NCBI GenBank assembly: GCA_021292165.1
Contig: CM037878.1
Location: 250,532,968 to 250,596,967 of the forward strand
Direction of reading: 5' to 3'
Length of the DNA stretch: 64,000 nt
Source: Shinisaurus crocodilurus
Taxonomy: Eukaryota > Chordata > Lepidosauria > Squamata > Shinisauridae
Made by a program: the position numbers and the translations under genes. The notes under the pieces are model-generated. The model did not search any database. It saw nothing but the letters and a program-made list of their open reading frames with translations, and was not told where the DNA came from. Below are positions 53,604-64,000 of this stretch, in pieces; within the stretch, counting starts at the first letter, position 1; each line of letters starts with the position of its first letter.

Positions 53604-53730
53604 AGGGCGCAATCCTATGGCTGCTAGATGCTGTCTAGATGGCCATAGGGAAGGTCAGAGTTCCAGCTCCGACCTCGGAAATGCGTTCCGAGGTTGGAGC
53701 TGGAACTCTGACTTAGGAGCGGAGTGCCCT
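53604..53730. repeat. Inverted-repeat fragment related to GGGCGCAATCC elements
   Basis: Starts AGGGCGCAATCCTATGGCTGC and contains the inverted pair CAGAGTTCCAGCTCCGACCTCGG / CCGAGGTTGGAGCTGGAACTCTG (53655-53713). A different interior from family F. Confidence 0.5.
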
Positions 53731-54107
53731 TCCTCCGCTCTCGCAGCTGGCGCAGTACTTTCTGCGCCAACTTCAGATCCGGCACTAGGCGGATGTTCCG
53801 GGGGCAGGGGGGGAGTGAGGCTCCACCAGGATACAACGTATCCCCATGGGGTCTCAGCCCCTCCTCCTCTCAAGGAGGGGCCAAATACTTAGACGGATGA
53901 AATCGGCCATCTAAGTGTTTTGCAGGGTGGGAGGAGCACAGAAGCGACCTTTGCCTCCACACTCCTTCCATCCTCAATTGGATGCCCATAATCTTCCAAG
54001 TTTGGAGGGCTATGGGCAGCCACATTGGAGGGCGCTGTTATTTGATTTATTTGTTTTGTACCCTGCCTTTCTACCAAGGAAATGGCACTCAAGGCCTAAA
54101 TGACCCC

Positions 54108-54535
54108 TTCTTTATGCCATCGAGTCCAACCTGCTGCTCAGTGCAGGGATCCAGTTTCAAGCATCCCTGACAGATGGCTGTCCAGTGACAGAGAACCCAT
54201 CACTTCCCTAGTCAGTTCCATTGTCTGATTGCTCTGACCATTAGGAAGTTTTTCCTGCTGTTCTGACAAAATCTGCCTTCCTTTAACTTAAGCCCCTTAT
54301 TTCATGTCCTACAGTCTTGGATGGTAGAGAGCAGTTGCAGCCCTCTTCTGTACGACAAACCTTCAGGTACCTGAAAAGTGCTGTCACATCCCCCCTCAGT
54401 CGTCTCATCTCAAGGCTAAACATACATAGTCCCTTCAATCTTTCCTTGTAGAACTTAGTTTCTAGTTCCCTGATCATCTTTGTTGCCCTTCTCTGAACTT
54501 GTTCCGATTATCTGAATCCTTCTTAAATGTGGTGT
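54108..54535 (-). repeat. CR1 LINE fragment, 430 bp
   Basis: Antisense CR1: GCCATCGAGTCCAACCTGC, CCTGACAGATGGCTGTCCAG, AGGAAGTTTTTCCTGCTGTTC, GCAGCCCTCTTCTGTACGAC, CTGATCATCTTTGTTGCCC and TTCTCTGAACTTGTTCCG. These phrases match the order known for the CR1 3' region of sauropsids. Confidence 0.85.
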
Positions 54536-54719
54536 CCAAGACACAGTATTAGAGGCATCTGAAAGTCAAGAACATAACTGGAGAGGCAAGAAGAAACCCA
54601 GAAATTCCATTTTGTAAGAGGGAGCAGGCCTATAGGAGGAACTGGTCAACTAGCAAACCTATTAAAATGTGGAACTGGCGGGAAATATGTTCATTTGTTA
54701 TGTTTATATCCCACCCTTC

Positions 54720-55260
54720 TGTTGGAGTTGGAGTGAAAAGTTGGTCTGTGTGCTAGCCAGCTAAATGAAGGTCTGGCTGTCCACACACACAGCAGCAGAA
54801 ACTTTCCCCACGCAGCAGTCAGCTTCAGCCTTCAGCCTTCCCAGCAGCATTCCATTCAGGACTCAGGAATCACACTGTAGCCAAAACAGTTCTATTCTAA
54901 CTGTTTTATTAACTTATCACAAAGTATTACTACGGGTTACTTTACATTCCATACACAGAGTCCATGTGCAAAGTACAAAGCCTTGAAGGTACATCCAGCT
55001 TAGCAAAAAGCAAGTGCAAGCACATGCAGCTCAGAATCATATAAGCATGATACATATGGCCAAAGCCTGGCCACTACATGTCATTGGCCTATTTACACCA
55101 CATGACATTTCTGTCCCACGCTTAGCTTTCCCACGCCTAGCAAGGCCTCAGGCAAGAATAGCTTTGTAAACACAGACAGCCATGTTTTTCCCTGTGTGGG
55201 AAAGTTCCCAGATAAGCAGCAAAAAAACCACTGCAAAATAATCATAACATAAACATCACA
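54720..55260 (-). mobile_element. LTR-like repeat, family E (boundaries approximate)
   Basis: TGTTGGAGTTGG ... CATCACA. It carries, antisense, a GTTAATAAAACAG poly(A)-signal region and a TCCATGTGCAAAGTACAAAG segment that parallels TCCATGTGCAGAGTATAAATG in family D, in the same relative order. Likely a solo LTR of a related retroelement. Edges are uncertain. Confidence 0.5.
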
Positions 55261-55299
55261 GCAAGCTAATTGTGCTTCACACACACTAACACCTTCATC

Positions 55300-55486
55300 C
55301 AAGGAGCTCAGGGTGGCATGCACAGTTCTCTTTCCCCATTTTATCCTGACAACAACACTGTGCGGTGTTGAGAGAGAGTGACTGGCCCAACACCACCCAG
55401 TGAGCTGGGCACAGCTGAGGAGGGATTTGAACCCAGATCTCTCCAGCCCTAGCCCAACACTCTTACCACTACACCCCACTGGCTCT
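55300..55486 (-). repeat. tRNA-derived SINE, family A variant
   Basis: Minus strand GAGCCAGTGGGGTGTAGTGG, ATCTGGGTTCAAATCCCTCC, GGGTGGTGTTGGGCCAGTCAC. Diverged interior and no standard 3' tail. Confidence 0.75.
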
Positions 55487-55689
55487 TAAATATATTTAGA
55501 TATATGGATTTTTTTTGTTTCTTATGTAGTCAATTGGGTAATGTGGTGGGGAAGCCAAGGAACTAGAAACATTTGGGAAACTCAGAAGATGAGTAGCAAT
55601 GAATGAATTTCTAAGACTGTAACACAGGCATTTCAGACTATATAACCAATCTCCCTTTCTGATGTTCTGCAACTTCCCCTTTGGGAAAA

Positions 55690-55826
55690 GACTATAGCTC
55701 AGGGGATGAGCACATGTTTTATGTACAAAAGGTCCCAGGTTCAATCTCCGGCATCTCCAGGTAGGGCTTGGAAAGACCCCTGTCTGAAACCCTACTGGAG
55801 AGCCACTGCCAGTCAGTGTAGACAAT
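55690..55826 (+). repeat. tRNA-derived SINE, family B
   Basis: GACTATAGCTCAGGGGATGAG, AAAGGTCCCAGGTTCAATCTC (B box), GGCATCTCCAGGTAGGGC, GGAGAGCCACTGCCAGTCAG. It runs straight into the nested palindrome that follows. Confidence 0.8.
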
Positions 55827-56092
55827 GACTGGGCCAGACAACACAATAACCCACACTCAATGGTTGAGTGTGGTTGTGGTTGAAGCATGGGTTGTTGTTG
55901 AACCATGGGTTATCGTGTTGTCTGAACTGAACCCAGCTGCGCTTTTTGTTGGGTTATGAACTGTGGCTTGTTCACCATGGTGTATCTCGGCTGGGTTCAG
56001 ACAACACAACAACCCACATTTCAACAACAACCCATGCTTCAACCACAACCCATACTCAGCCCTTGAGTGTGGATTATCGTGTTGTCTTTACC
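55827..56092. mobile_element. Nested palindromic (foldback) element
   Basis: Outer arms of about 75 bp: AGACAACACAATAACCCACAC ... GGTTGAAGCATGGGTTGTTGTTGAA on the left and TTCAACAACAACCCATGCTTC AACC ... ATTATCGTGTTGTCT on the right. The centre holds a second inverted pair, GTGTTGTCTGAACTGAACCCAG and CTGGGTTCAGACAACACAAC. No coding capacity. Confidence 0.8.
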
Positions 56093-57499
56093 AAGTCATT
56101 GTCACAAACAATTCCCCCCAAATATCAGTTTTACTTGTGTAGCCATAATGCCCATTGTGATGGCTACTGACATGATGGTGAAGATCCAAAGACACGAACA
56201 ACCAATTCCACATGCTCCAAAGATCTTTAGGGCTATGTAAGCATTTTCCTGCAAGACAGGTACAGCTAAAGTGGGGATGGCACGTGGTCAAGCATGCAAG
56301 CTGTGCTCCCAAACATCCCCACATCCCAGAGACGTTAAAGATCTTTGCACATTGAGTGAATAGAGGCTGATAAGACTAAGTTCATTATTGCAGGAGCTTT
56401 GTAAGAGCATTCAGCCAAACATGCTTAGACTCCCCTGTTCAGATCTTTGCACTCAATGCGTGAAGATCTTTAACACATCAGGGATGTGGGAATATCTGGG
56501 TGGGGATTGTGTGCTTGCCCATACACCGATCCATTCCCATTTTAGCTTGTACTCATGTTGCAAGAGAACAACTACACAGAGCTTTTGGGTCTTGAGATTT
56601 TTGAACACAGTAACCCCTTTGAGAATGGGGGAAAATCTGCACATAATGTGGGAAACCAACAAATTATTGGTGTTTGGGAGAAAGGGGGTGAGGCCAGAGG
56701 AAGGGGACATGGTCATCTGGTGAACCGCAAAAGGTCAGATTTGGCCCCCAGGCCAAGGTTCCCCACACCTGGTATAGGATTTACTCCTTTTGTAAACCTC
56801 ACATTCTATCCACCTCACCACACATGGCCATAGATGATGACACATGCTAAGCTGAAGCTGACGCAAATCACATGTTCTTAGCCTTCCAATTTAGCTGTGG
56901 ACAGAGAATGTTCTCCAGCAAAACAGAGAGTAATTTGCTTCTCTCTTCCTACCTTCAGCTTGGTTTGCTCTGAGTTGAATGCTGAAGCTCGGCTCTTCTG
57001 TAATTGTAATAGGCAGGAAATATAATAAGCACAAATCCAGGATGGATATCCAGTACGCCAGTCCAATTAAATCAGTGCTCAGGGACGTTAGTGTAGTACA
57101 ATATAATAACAGACTTTAACTGACAGGGAGGAGGAGGAGGAAGGAGAAGCAGTGGCAGCTCTACACTGCAAGAATATGTTCATTAGCAGATCTGATTTGT
57201 TTGTCATGAAACATTTCAGTTGTTCCTATCACCCGCTGTTGCTAAATAAGCAAGAGAAATTGTGTTAAAATGATCATCTCCAGGCCTTTTTTCATTCACA
57301 GCACAGCAGGTCTTCCCCATCCCATCTTTCAAGCATACATTGTAGCCATGGGAGGTTTGTGGGGACCTGGCTGTTGAGGATATTTAATTCTCCTCCATTA
57401 CATTTTCCGTTTCAGTTTTTTTCATTTTTCTTTTTAAGGTAATATGCAGAAGGAAGCCTACTGAGCAGAAGCTGTATTATCATCATCTTCATCAATATT
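56093..57499. other. Downstream intergenic DNA
   Basis: No gene recognised. 56740-56785 (TTTGGCCCCCAGGCCAAGGTT CCCCACACCTGG) resembles a hAT-type terminus. 56210-56480 contains an inverted pair around GATCTTT and GTGTGGGA(A/T)TATCTG. Confidence 0.45.
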
Positions 57500-57665
57500 A
57501 TTATTAATTACATTTACATTCCATCTTTTTTCTTCTTGCAAGGAACCCAAGGTGGCTTCCATGGTCCTCCTCTTTTCCATTTTATCCTCATAACAACCTT
57601 GTGAGGTAGGTTAGGCTTAAAGTCAGTGACTGGGCCAAAGTTACCCATTGACCTTCATGGCTGAT
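57500..57665 (-). repeat. SINE family A, truncated
   Basis: CTTGCAAGGAACCCAAGGTGG ... TTTTATCCTCATAACAACCTT GTGAGGTAGGTTAGGC ... AAGTTACCCATTGACC: lacks the tRNA-like head. Confidence 0.8.
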
Positions 57666-57846
57666 TTAGTCCCAAGTAAATGTGTACAGGATTGCAACCT
57701 AAGTATCTACGGAGCTATCAGGAAAAGTGTACAGGCAGCTTTCTACTGAATTGCTCACTAAGATGTAAACATGCTCCCATCTCTCAGTGCTGGCCAATGC
57801 GTACAAAAGTAGCAGGGATAACTGAGAAGCACTAGTCTCTTAGGGT

Positions 57847-58070
57847 ACTTCCAGACAAGGCTTTTACTGAGCAATTGCCCTGCCTCATTCTCAGAATTTT
57901 GTAGGGAATTCAGGAAACATTATCTTCCATTTGAATACCCCCCTGTGCTTTCCCACCATTTATTCTGTCTTTTTTTCTTACCAGAAAAAATCCACTGAGG
58001 AGGAAAAGACAGAAGAGATGGACGATGCCTTTTGATTGGTAGCACTAAGAGCCTTCTGTATAGAAGCACC
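57847..58070. mobile_element. Inverted-repeat element, family I, copy 2
   Basis: GTACTTCCAGACAAGGCTTTTA ... GATGCCTTTTGATTGGTAGC ... AAGAGCCTTCTGTATAGAAGCACC. Interior shared with 30585-30755. The ends are imperfectly complementary. Confidence 0.45.
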
Positions 58071-58161
58071 ATTATGTCTAAATCTTATTTTATTAATAAG
58101 ATATAAAAGTACATTTATTATATCATGATCGTCATCATCTTCATCATATTTAATACATTTA

Positions 58162-58204
58162 GGGCTCAATCCTATGCATGTTTAGACATGCATAGGATTG
58201 CGCC
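58162..58204. mobile_element. Minimal palindromic MITE, family F, copy 5 (43 bp)
   Basis: GGGCTCAATCCTATGCATG TTTAGAC directly followed by ATGCATAGGATTGCGCC, flanked by TTTA at 58158-58161 and 58205-58208. Only the terminal repeats remain. Confidence 0.75.
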
Positions 58205-58218
58205 TTTAAATTACTTTA

Positions 58219-58353
58219 GGGCTCAATCTTATGCATGTTCAGCCAGAAAAAAAAGTGCTACAACTCCCAGCATTCCCCAACCACCATGGCTGGCTGGGGA
58301 ATGCTGGGAATTGTAGGACTTTTTTCTGGCTAAACATGCATAGGATTGCACCC
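58219..58353. mobile_element. Palindromic MITE, family F, copy 6
   Basis: GGGCTCAATCTTATGCATG ... ACAACTCCCAGCATTCCCC ... GGGGAATGCTGGGAATTGTAG ... CATGCATAGGATTGCACCC. TTA on both sides (58216-58218 and 58354-58356). Confidence 0.8.
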
Positions 58354-58938
58354 TTAAAGATATTTGGCAACCTTTATTTATTTATTACACATTTAGACTG
58401 GCCAATAACCAGAGTTATTTATGTACTGGCTGTTCTGCAGTGATTCTCCACCCGCTTTGGTCCCCTCCGTGTAACACTTCTGGTTCCAGGTCTGTGTCTT
58501 ATCCTTTTCAGCATTTAGAATTTCAAAAGCAAACACCTTGCAGGATAGGAGGATACTACTGTAGCGAAACTGTTGATGGGTGGGGATTATATTGCCGTTT
58601 TTATTCTTTCAAATGGTGGTTGGTTTTACTGAATTGTAATTCACCGTGTATTCAATATAGGGAGAACAATAGGTTAAAATGAAATCAATGTTTAATTGAA
58701 GTTAGCAACCCACTGTCTCTTTTTTAATGGAAAAGGTTTCTGCATTTAATAGCTGCATAATGTTAACGGAGTACTGGAGGCAAACCATCATCCACAGCCT
58801 TCAATAACTGAAGTTCATTAAAGCAATAGCAATAAGATGAGCAGTGCACATAAATACAAAATTAGACACAATTAAATCAATAAAATACAATTGAATACAA
58901 AAAACCGAAGAGCGGCCACAAACACAATATAAGAATAA

Positions 58939-59065
58939 GGGCACCATCCTATGCAGGTTTAGACAGGAAAAAGGCCTACAACTCCCAGCATGCCCAGTCA
59001 GCTTGCTGAGGCATGCTGGGAGTTGTAGGCCTTTTTTTCTGTCTAAGCATGCATCAGATTGCACC
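58939..59065. mobile_element. Palindromic MITE, family F, copy 7
   Basis: GGGCACCATCCTATGCAGG ... ACAACTCCCAGCATGCCC ... GGCATGCTGGGAGTTGTAGG ... GCATCAGATTGCACC, flanked by TAA and TTA. Confidence 0.75.
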
Positions 59066-59120
59066 TTAAAAGACCAAAAACAATACTAAAATGATCAATA
59101 ACTATAATGGAGTCACAAAC

Positions 59121-59224
59121 AAAATGGAGAGGTGGAGGATTATGTAAGCTGCCTTGGGTTCCTTGCAGGAAAAAAGGCGGGGTATAAATATAATAAATAA
59201 ATAAATAAATAAATAAAATAAATC
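59121..59224 (+). repeat. SINE family A, 5'-truncated
   Basis: AAAATGGAGAGGTGGAGGATT ATGTAAGCTGCCTTGGGTTCC ... GGCGGGGTATAAATATAATAA with an (AAAT)n tail. Confidence 0.85.
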
Positions 59225-59892
59225 TGGGCAGTGGAGTGTATAGCAAGTTAAAAGGCCTGAAAAATCAACAGAGTAGGCATCAGGCAGAACTCTCTGCAGA
59301 GGGCATTCCATAACCAGGGGGCTACCACTAAAAAAGGCCTACTCACAAATGTCTGAAACTACTATATTCTAAGAATCATCCAAGTCAAAATGGATGTGAG
59401 TGATTTTATATGTGAAGTGCTTAGAAAACATGTCACAGTTTTGCTGTTTTGAGAACATGAAATGGAGTCTTTACTACTAAAATGAGACTGCTTTGCACAG
59501 ATGCAGTGATGGTGAAGAAGAAATGGAGGTGTTACTGCAGCCAATCCTCTGGCTAAACAGAACAGTTTTAGATGGAAAGTTGGCTCACCTGAACTGCCAG
59601 GTGATCGGGTACAGAAAAAACGTTGAGCTTTGCCTCCTACCCAGACGATAGCTGTTTAGGGCTGTGGCCCCGTGTCTTTGTAAATGCATCATCTGTTACC
59701 TTAAATAATGTTATAAAATAAAGACTTAATGCTAAGTTGGGGTGGCAGCAACAATGGCTACAGTTGTGATGAATGTCATAATGGATACTATGGTGTGACC
59801 TTTATTTCTAATGAAATTTCTCTCGAATGGCTCCCTTGATAGAAAATCTGTCTAGCTGCTCTTACTGTTATTGTTTGAGAGTATGCAGTGCG

Positions 59893-60521
59893 TGGGAGAT
59901 TTATAATCCTGTCTGTGTGCTAGCAGATGCCTGAAATTCCACACACAGATCTTCCAGATCTCACCTCCCCCCGCGCAGCGTGCAGCGTGCAGCGTGTTGC
60001 GCCAGTTTGACCAGCCCAGTCTGCCCTGTTGTCAGACTGCTTCCAGCTTCCCCGTTGCAGATTAATCCATGGAGTCAGGAAACACTCTGTAACACCACAG
60101 GTCTAATTCTACCTGTTTATTCACTTAGCAAGTAAAGTTCTACAGAGTATACATTTCCTAGTTACAGTCCATGTGCAGAGTATAAATGCATAGCAAGCAT
60201 TACATCCAGTGGAGTAAGTTGAGCTTCACTCCACCTCAGCAAAGACGTTACATTGTTGCAGTAACAAAGTCTTAACAAGAAGAACAAGAAGAAGAGAGAA
60301 AGCAGTCCAGCTTCTCTCTAAGATGGCTTCAGACAGAAAACAAGTTAGCACATCATCAGAAAATACAAACCATGTGACCAGCTCATATTGTCCTCACAGT
60401 CTAGTTTCCCATGCGAAAACACGAGATCCCAGAAAGACACAACAAACCTGTTTACAGCCATTCTGTCCCTTCCATGTGTAAACAATGTTCTGCAGCTGGT
60501 GAAGTGATACATATCACAACA
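59893..60521 (-). mobile_element. LTR-like repeat, family D, copy 3 (629 bp)
   Basis: Same orientation as 28257-28871 and nearly identical over most of its length; begins TGGGAGATTTATAATCC and ends CATATCACAACA. It carries an extra GTGCAGC duplication near 59980-59997 and a replaced segment near 60400-60440. Confidence 0.7.
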
Positions 60522-60767
60522 CTTACAATGTATCAATCTTAGCAGAAAGGATTGGTGCAAGCAGTAGTGCTGTATTGGCAAATTTCCAAGTGCAGGCACT
60601 AATCATGACAGCCCCTGTAGCCACGTCACCAAGGAAAGTCCAAAAATTCAGGCAGCTCTGTTGATCCAGTTCTAGCAGTTTTATCTCCACCAGGAGGAGC
60701 TTAACTTTTGTAAGCTAATTAGTCTTAATTGCTCATGCCGCCACAAAATACTTTGCATTACAACAAA

Positions 60768-61620
60768 TGTTGTGACCCCACTGGAGGAATCCTCCTCAGA
60801 GGAAGAGTTAGAGCTTCCAGAAACCATGAGCATCCCAGATCAGCAACTATCACCAGATCAGGAGGAGCCTGGCCTGGGCCCTCGGAGGAGATGGCTGCAA
60901 GTTCATCCCTGTCAGGGAGGGGACTCTGCCTCTGAGGCAGAGGCTGAACAACTCCCTGGGCCCCAGGAACATTGTTGCCTCAAGGGGCAGGCCAGTAGGG
61001 CTGCAATGAGAAGGAGTGCTTGCTTGCAAAGAAGGACTCTTCAGGAGAAAGCAACTTCTCATGAGTAGGGCTCCAATCAGAGAGCTCTAATGTACTACAG
61101 CTGAGCCTTGGTTTGGGCTTAGCAGGCTCTGGTGAAAAACGCCTTCAGTGTCTGCCTAGCCAGTACTGGAAACGACACCATCCTTTCAACTCCAGTGTCT
61201 TCTACCTTGCCTCCAGGACCTTGCCTTGTGATTGCTGCTCTGTGCTCCTGACCATTGGACTTCTGCTTCACTCTGCTTCTGGACTGTTTAACACAGGGTT
61301 CTCCAACCTTGGGTCCTCAGATGTTGCTGGACTACAGCTCCCGGAATCCCTTGCCATTAGCCATGCTGGCTGGGTATGCTGGGAGCTGTAGGCCAGCAAC
61401 ATCTGGGGACCCAAGGTTGGAGAGCCCAGGTTTAACATAACTGACTGCCTAGCTATGTTTTGACCCTTGCCTGCTATGTTGACCACTACTGCTTTAGCTT
61501 TCACTGGACTGAAACCTTTGTGCTTGAACATTTGCCTGTTTCGTTACCTTGCTGTTTGGATAGCACCTTCACTCAGCGTCTGCAGAGCAGAACAACAGGG
61601 AACAATATATTGTTGTTGGA
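60768..61620 (+). pseudogene. Retroelement-like remnant with acidic Pro-rich open frame
   Basis: Frame 60772-61068 encodes TPLEESSSEEELELPETMSI, PDQQLSPDQEEPGLGPRRRW, then a Pro/Glu-rich stretch (EQLPGPQEHC) and RRSACLQRR, ending at TAG. The style resembles C-terminal tails of Ty3/gypsy Pol proteins, and the following 500 bp resembles the tail at 33240-33480. It is interrupted by a hAT MITE at 61294-61429. Identity uncertain. Confidence 0.4.
61294..61429. mobile_element. hAT-like palindromic MITE with perfect 8-bp target duplication
   Basis: 136 bp, CAGGGTTCTCCAACCTTGGG TCC... and its complement ...CAAGGTTGGAGAGCCCAG. The interior ACTACAGCTCCC/GGGAGCTGTAGG is also inverted. Flanked by GTTTAACA at 61286-61293 and 61430-61437. 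Confidence 0.92.
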
Positions 61621-61629
61621 AATATTAAA

Positions 61630-63056
61630 TGCCCCCATTGCTAAGAAACATGCAGCTAAGCTTAGAGGGAACAGGGGATTCTGAAGAGGTTGGCAGATGA
61701 TGTCAGTGTCTCTGCTAATCAAAAAGTGCCAGCTCTGCATTCCTGCAAGCCCTGACTCTACTACCCCACTTGGAAGCAGATAGATCAGACTTTGGGACTG
61801 AGGTGAGGCAAGTAACTGCATAGTTATAGTGCAGGCAAGACTTCAGTTTAAAAGAAGAATGTATAGCAGATAATAAGCCCTTAAGGTTGTATCCAGGGTG
61901 CTTTAGTGGAAAGTGATTCCACTCACTTAAGTTGATGCACAAACTTTCACTACTGCAATCCTCTGTGCCATACCCCATTCTGTTCCAGTAGATCCCCCAA
62001 CTCTCAGAAACAGCTCTCTTGGGGGAACAGGGGACGTGAGCGCGCACAGATTGTCAATTAAAATTGGGTGCCCTGACTTTTGTGAGTAAAAGTGCTTTCC
62101 ACTAGGGCAAAGCCAACATTGAACACAACCCTTAGGTAGCCACCTTACGGTCCCTCGATGACATCTGGGGGCTCATAGGATATTTCAGATTCCCAGCTCT
62201 GAGGTCAGAGAATGTGCTCTAACCTTGGAGGAGAGAATCAGAGCTCCGCTCCCGCTCGCAGCTGGCTCAGAAAGAACCATGCCAGGTGCCTCTTCAAGGT
62301 CAGGAACGTGACCTCAAAAAGGGGGTGTTTTTGGTGGATGGGGAGGGAAGGAGACTGTGGAGGCCAGGATATTATTTATCCTGAGGCCTCTCTAGCCTCC
62401 TTCCCTCTTCCTCCAAAGTGCTTTTGCTAGACAGGCAAAAAAAAGCCCGCCTAGCGAAAATGCAGGGTGCGAGGGCAGGGAGGCGAAGGTCACCTTCACT
62501 GCTCCTTCCGCCCTGTATAGGATGACCATAAGCCTCCGGGTTTGGGGACTTATGACCATTGAGGGCACAGCCCATTGAACTGTGCCCTTAATCTGCTAAA
62601 ATCTAACATTTGCTTACCGGTATATGGCTAATCAAAGACTAGTAAGTTACAAGCAAGTCTATTTCTTTTGAAGTCCTTAATTCCTTTCTGTTTCATCTTA
62701 TAACAAATGAGCTTGTAACCAATAACAATGGTTGTACATAAATGGCCCATTTAAAATGGGCATCATTCAAATTTCAGATAGGATGCAGTCCACAAGCCCA
62801 CTGAAGACAATAATTTAAGTAGCTCTGTTATGCACCCAATGTGCCCTAAATACTTTGGGTTTCCCTGCTTGCATAAACAAGCATTGTTGAATCAGGAAAA
62901 TCTGATCTGGAGCATGTTTATACATTCAAAAGTAAGTGTTCCCATAATACAAATAATTATCTAAGTTTTCCCCAGATAGTCGTCTTGCTAGTGTGTGAGA
63001 GAGTGAGCAAGAGACACAGAGACAGAATGTTTTCTTGGCATGGAAAATGCTCATTC
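61630..63056. other. Downstream intergenic DNA
   Basis: No gene or clear repeat recognised apart from short AT-rich runs. 62200-62540 is GC-richer with an inverted pair (GAGGCCAGGATAT...) but no named element. Confidence 0.4.
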
Positions 63057-63064
63057 AGTAAATT

Positions 63065-63411
63065 CAGTGCTTCTCAAATAGTGGGGCGGGCCCCCCAGGG
63101 GGGGCGCGAGGCTCCGTAAAGGGGGGCTCGTTTGACCTCAGTTAAAAGTTTTTTTTAATATTGTGTTCCTTTAAATCCTGTGCTCCTTTAAATCTTTTCT
63201 GCTACAGTTAATAAAGCTATTCTTTGTTGTAAATTGATCCACATTTCTTTCTTTTTTTATTCTCTTATACGTTAATAAGGATACAGTGTTATGCAGAGGT
63301 GTACTTATAACAATTTTATAGACAAATGATACTATTTACAGTCGTGCGGGGGGCGCGAAATGTTTTCTTCTTCCTAGGGGGGGAATGACAGAAAATAATT
63401 GAGAAGCACTG
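63065..63411. mobile_element. hAT non-autonomous element with perfect 8-bp target duplication
   Basis: 347 bp. Left end CAGTGCTTCTCAAATAGTGGG, right end (complement) CAGTGCTTCTCAATTATTTTC, with a GC-rich GGGGCGCGAGG / GGGGCGCGAAA inner motif. Flanked by AGTAAATT at 63057-63064 and 63412-63419. No coding capacity. Termini are of the hAT type. Confidence 0.93.
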
Positions 63412-63419
63412 AGTAAATT

Positions 63420-64000
63420 GTTCATATCAAAGAAGAAATGGCTTGTAGTGTGGGGAAAAATCACACAAGTCACGATGGTTTCACACATGGTAGCGATATG
63501 GCAATCTGCTCATAAGCTTTTATACTTCTTGTGCCTATGACACTGCAAACTATAAACTGATTAATGTTTCCCATTTAGAGGACATTTTCTAAAAGCCCAG
63601 TGTTCATGTCTCTAAGCTACCTCTTGCTGAAGTGCTTGCTCAGTAATGCATGAAATGCAATGAAGTATGATGGGTTTTCAGATGAGTGCTTGGTTCCTGT
63701 TGATGGGAAATGTGAAAGCACAAATAGAGGCCTAAATGCTAATGTAGTTCATGTTTATTAGTCCAGAGCCTAAGGTAGCTACTAGACTTCTTTATTTTGT
63801 TTTAGGTGGATATAGAAATTCTTACAAATCTTATGATATATTAGGAATCTGAATTTGGCAAGTGAGAAACCTGCTAGAATTCCTTCCTTCCTTTCTTTTT
63901 GTTCGCAGATCCATTTCACACTCTTCAGCAGCAGAAAGTTGAAGCACCAAAATGAATCATATTAGATTCTGATGGTGCATTGGTTCATTTAATACTATCT
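63420..64000. other. Right edge of window, nothing recognised
   Basis: AT-rich sequence with a pyrimidine tract and AG at 63890-63908 that would suit a splice acceptor, but the following frame stops after few codons and matches no exon I know. The next gene in tetrapod order, TMPRSS7, is not visible. Confidence 0.4.

Noticed and set aside
63900..64000. First exon of TMPRSS7
   Set aside because: A splice-acceptor-like site is present, but the following frame stops quickly and shows no TMPRSS7 residues.

Overview
Vertebrate nuclear DNA, most likely from a lizard or another squamate. Three protein-coding genes lie head to tail on the + strand in the order known from tetrapods (human 3q13): the last two coding exons of PHLDB2 (928-2695), complete ABHD10 (7558-15825, five coding exons, 290 aa) and complete TAGLN3 (35297-52869, four coding exons, 199 aa). 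All exon joins keep frame at GT/AG sites. The squamate assignment is inferred from the repeats: two abundant tRNA-derived SINE families, CR1 and L1 LINE tails, many palindromic DNA-transposon fragments, and a Ty3/gypsy element. The species cannot be named from sequence reading alone.

Layout. 1-2.7 kb: PHLDB2 3' end, then its 3' UTR to about 4.3-4.9 kb. 4.9-7.4 kb: repeat-rich intergenic DNA. 7.4-8.0 kb: CpG-rich ABHD10 promoter with NRF-1-like motifs. 7.56-16.2 kb: ABHD10. 16.2-35.3 kb: intergenic DNA and the unlocated 5' end of TAGLN3, with an L1 tail, a 1-kb G-rich minisatellite, two inverted copies of an LTR-like repeat, a quiet AT-rich candidate regulatory block (22.4-23.1 kb), and an unrecognised candidate terminal exon on the minus strand (34751-34948). 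35.3-52.9 kb: TAGLN3; its large second coding intron contains a 1.3-kb foldback element and a pol-deleted Ty3/gypsy element with both LTRs. 52.9-64 kb: TAGLN3 3' UTR and downstream DNA with CR1, LTR-like, foldback and hAT-type elements but no recognised gene.

The genes do not form a functional pathway. PHLDB2 is a PIP3-binding cortical scaffold, ABHD10 a mitochondrial serine hydrolase and TAGLN3 a neuronal calponin-family protein; their adjacency is conserved synteny. No bacterial-style system, CRISPR array, rRNA or functional tRNA gene was seen. The most unusual items are the unexplained minus-strand reading frame, the G-rich minisatellite, and several mobile elements whose target-site duplications can be read directly.
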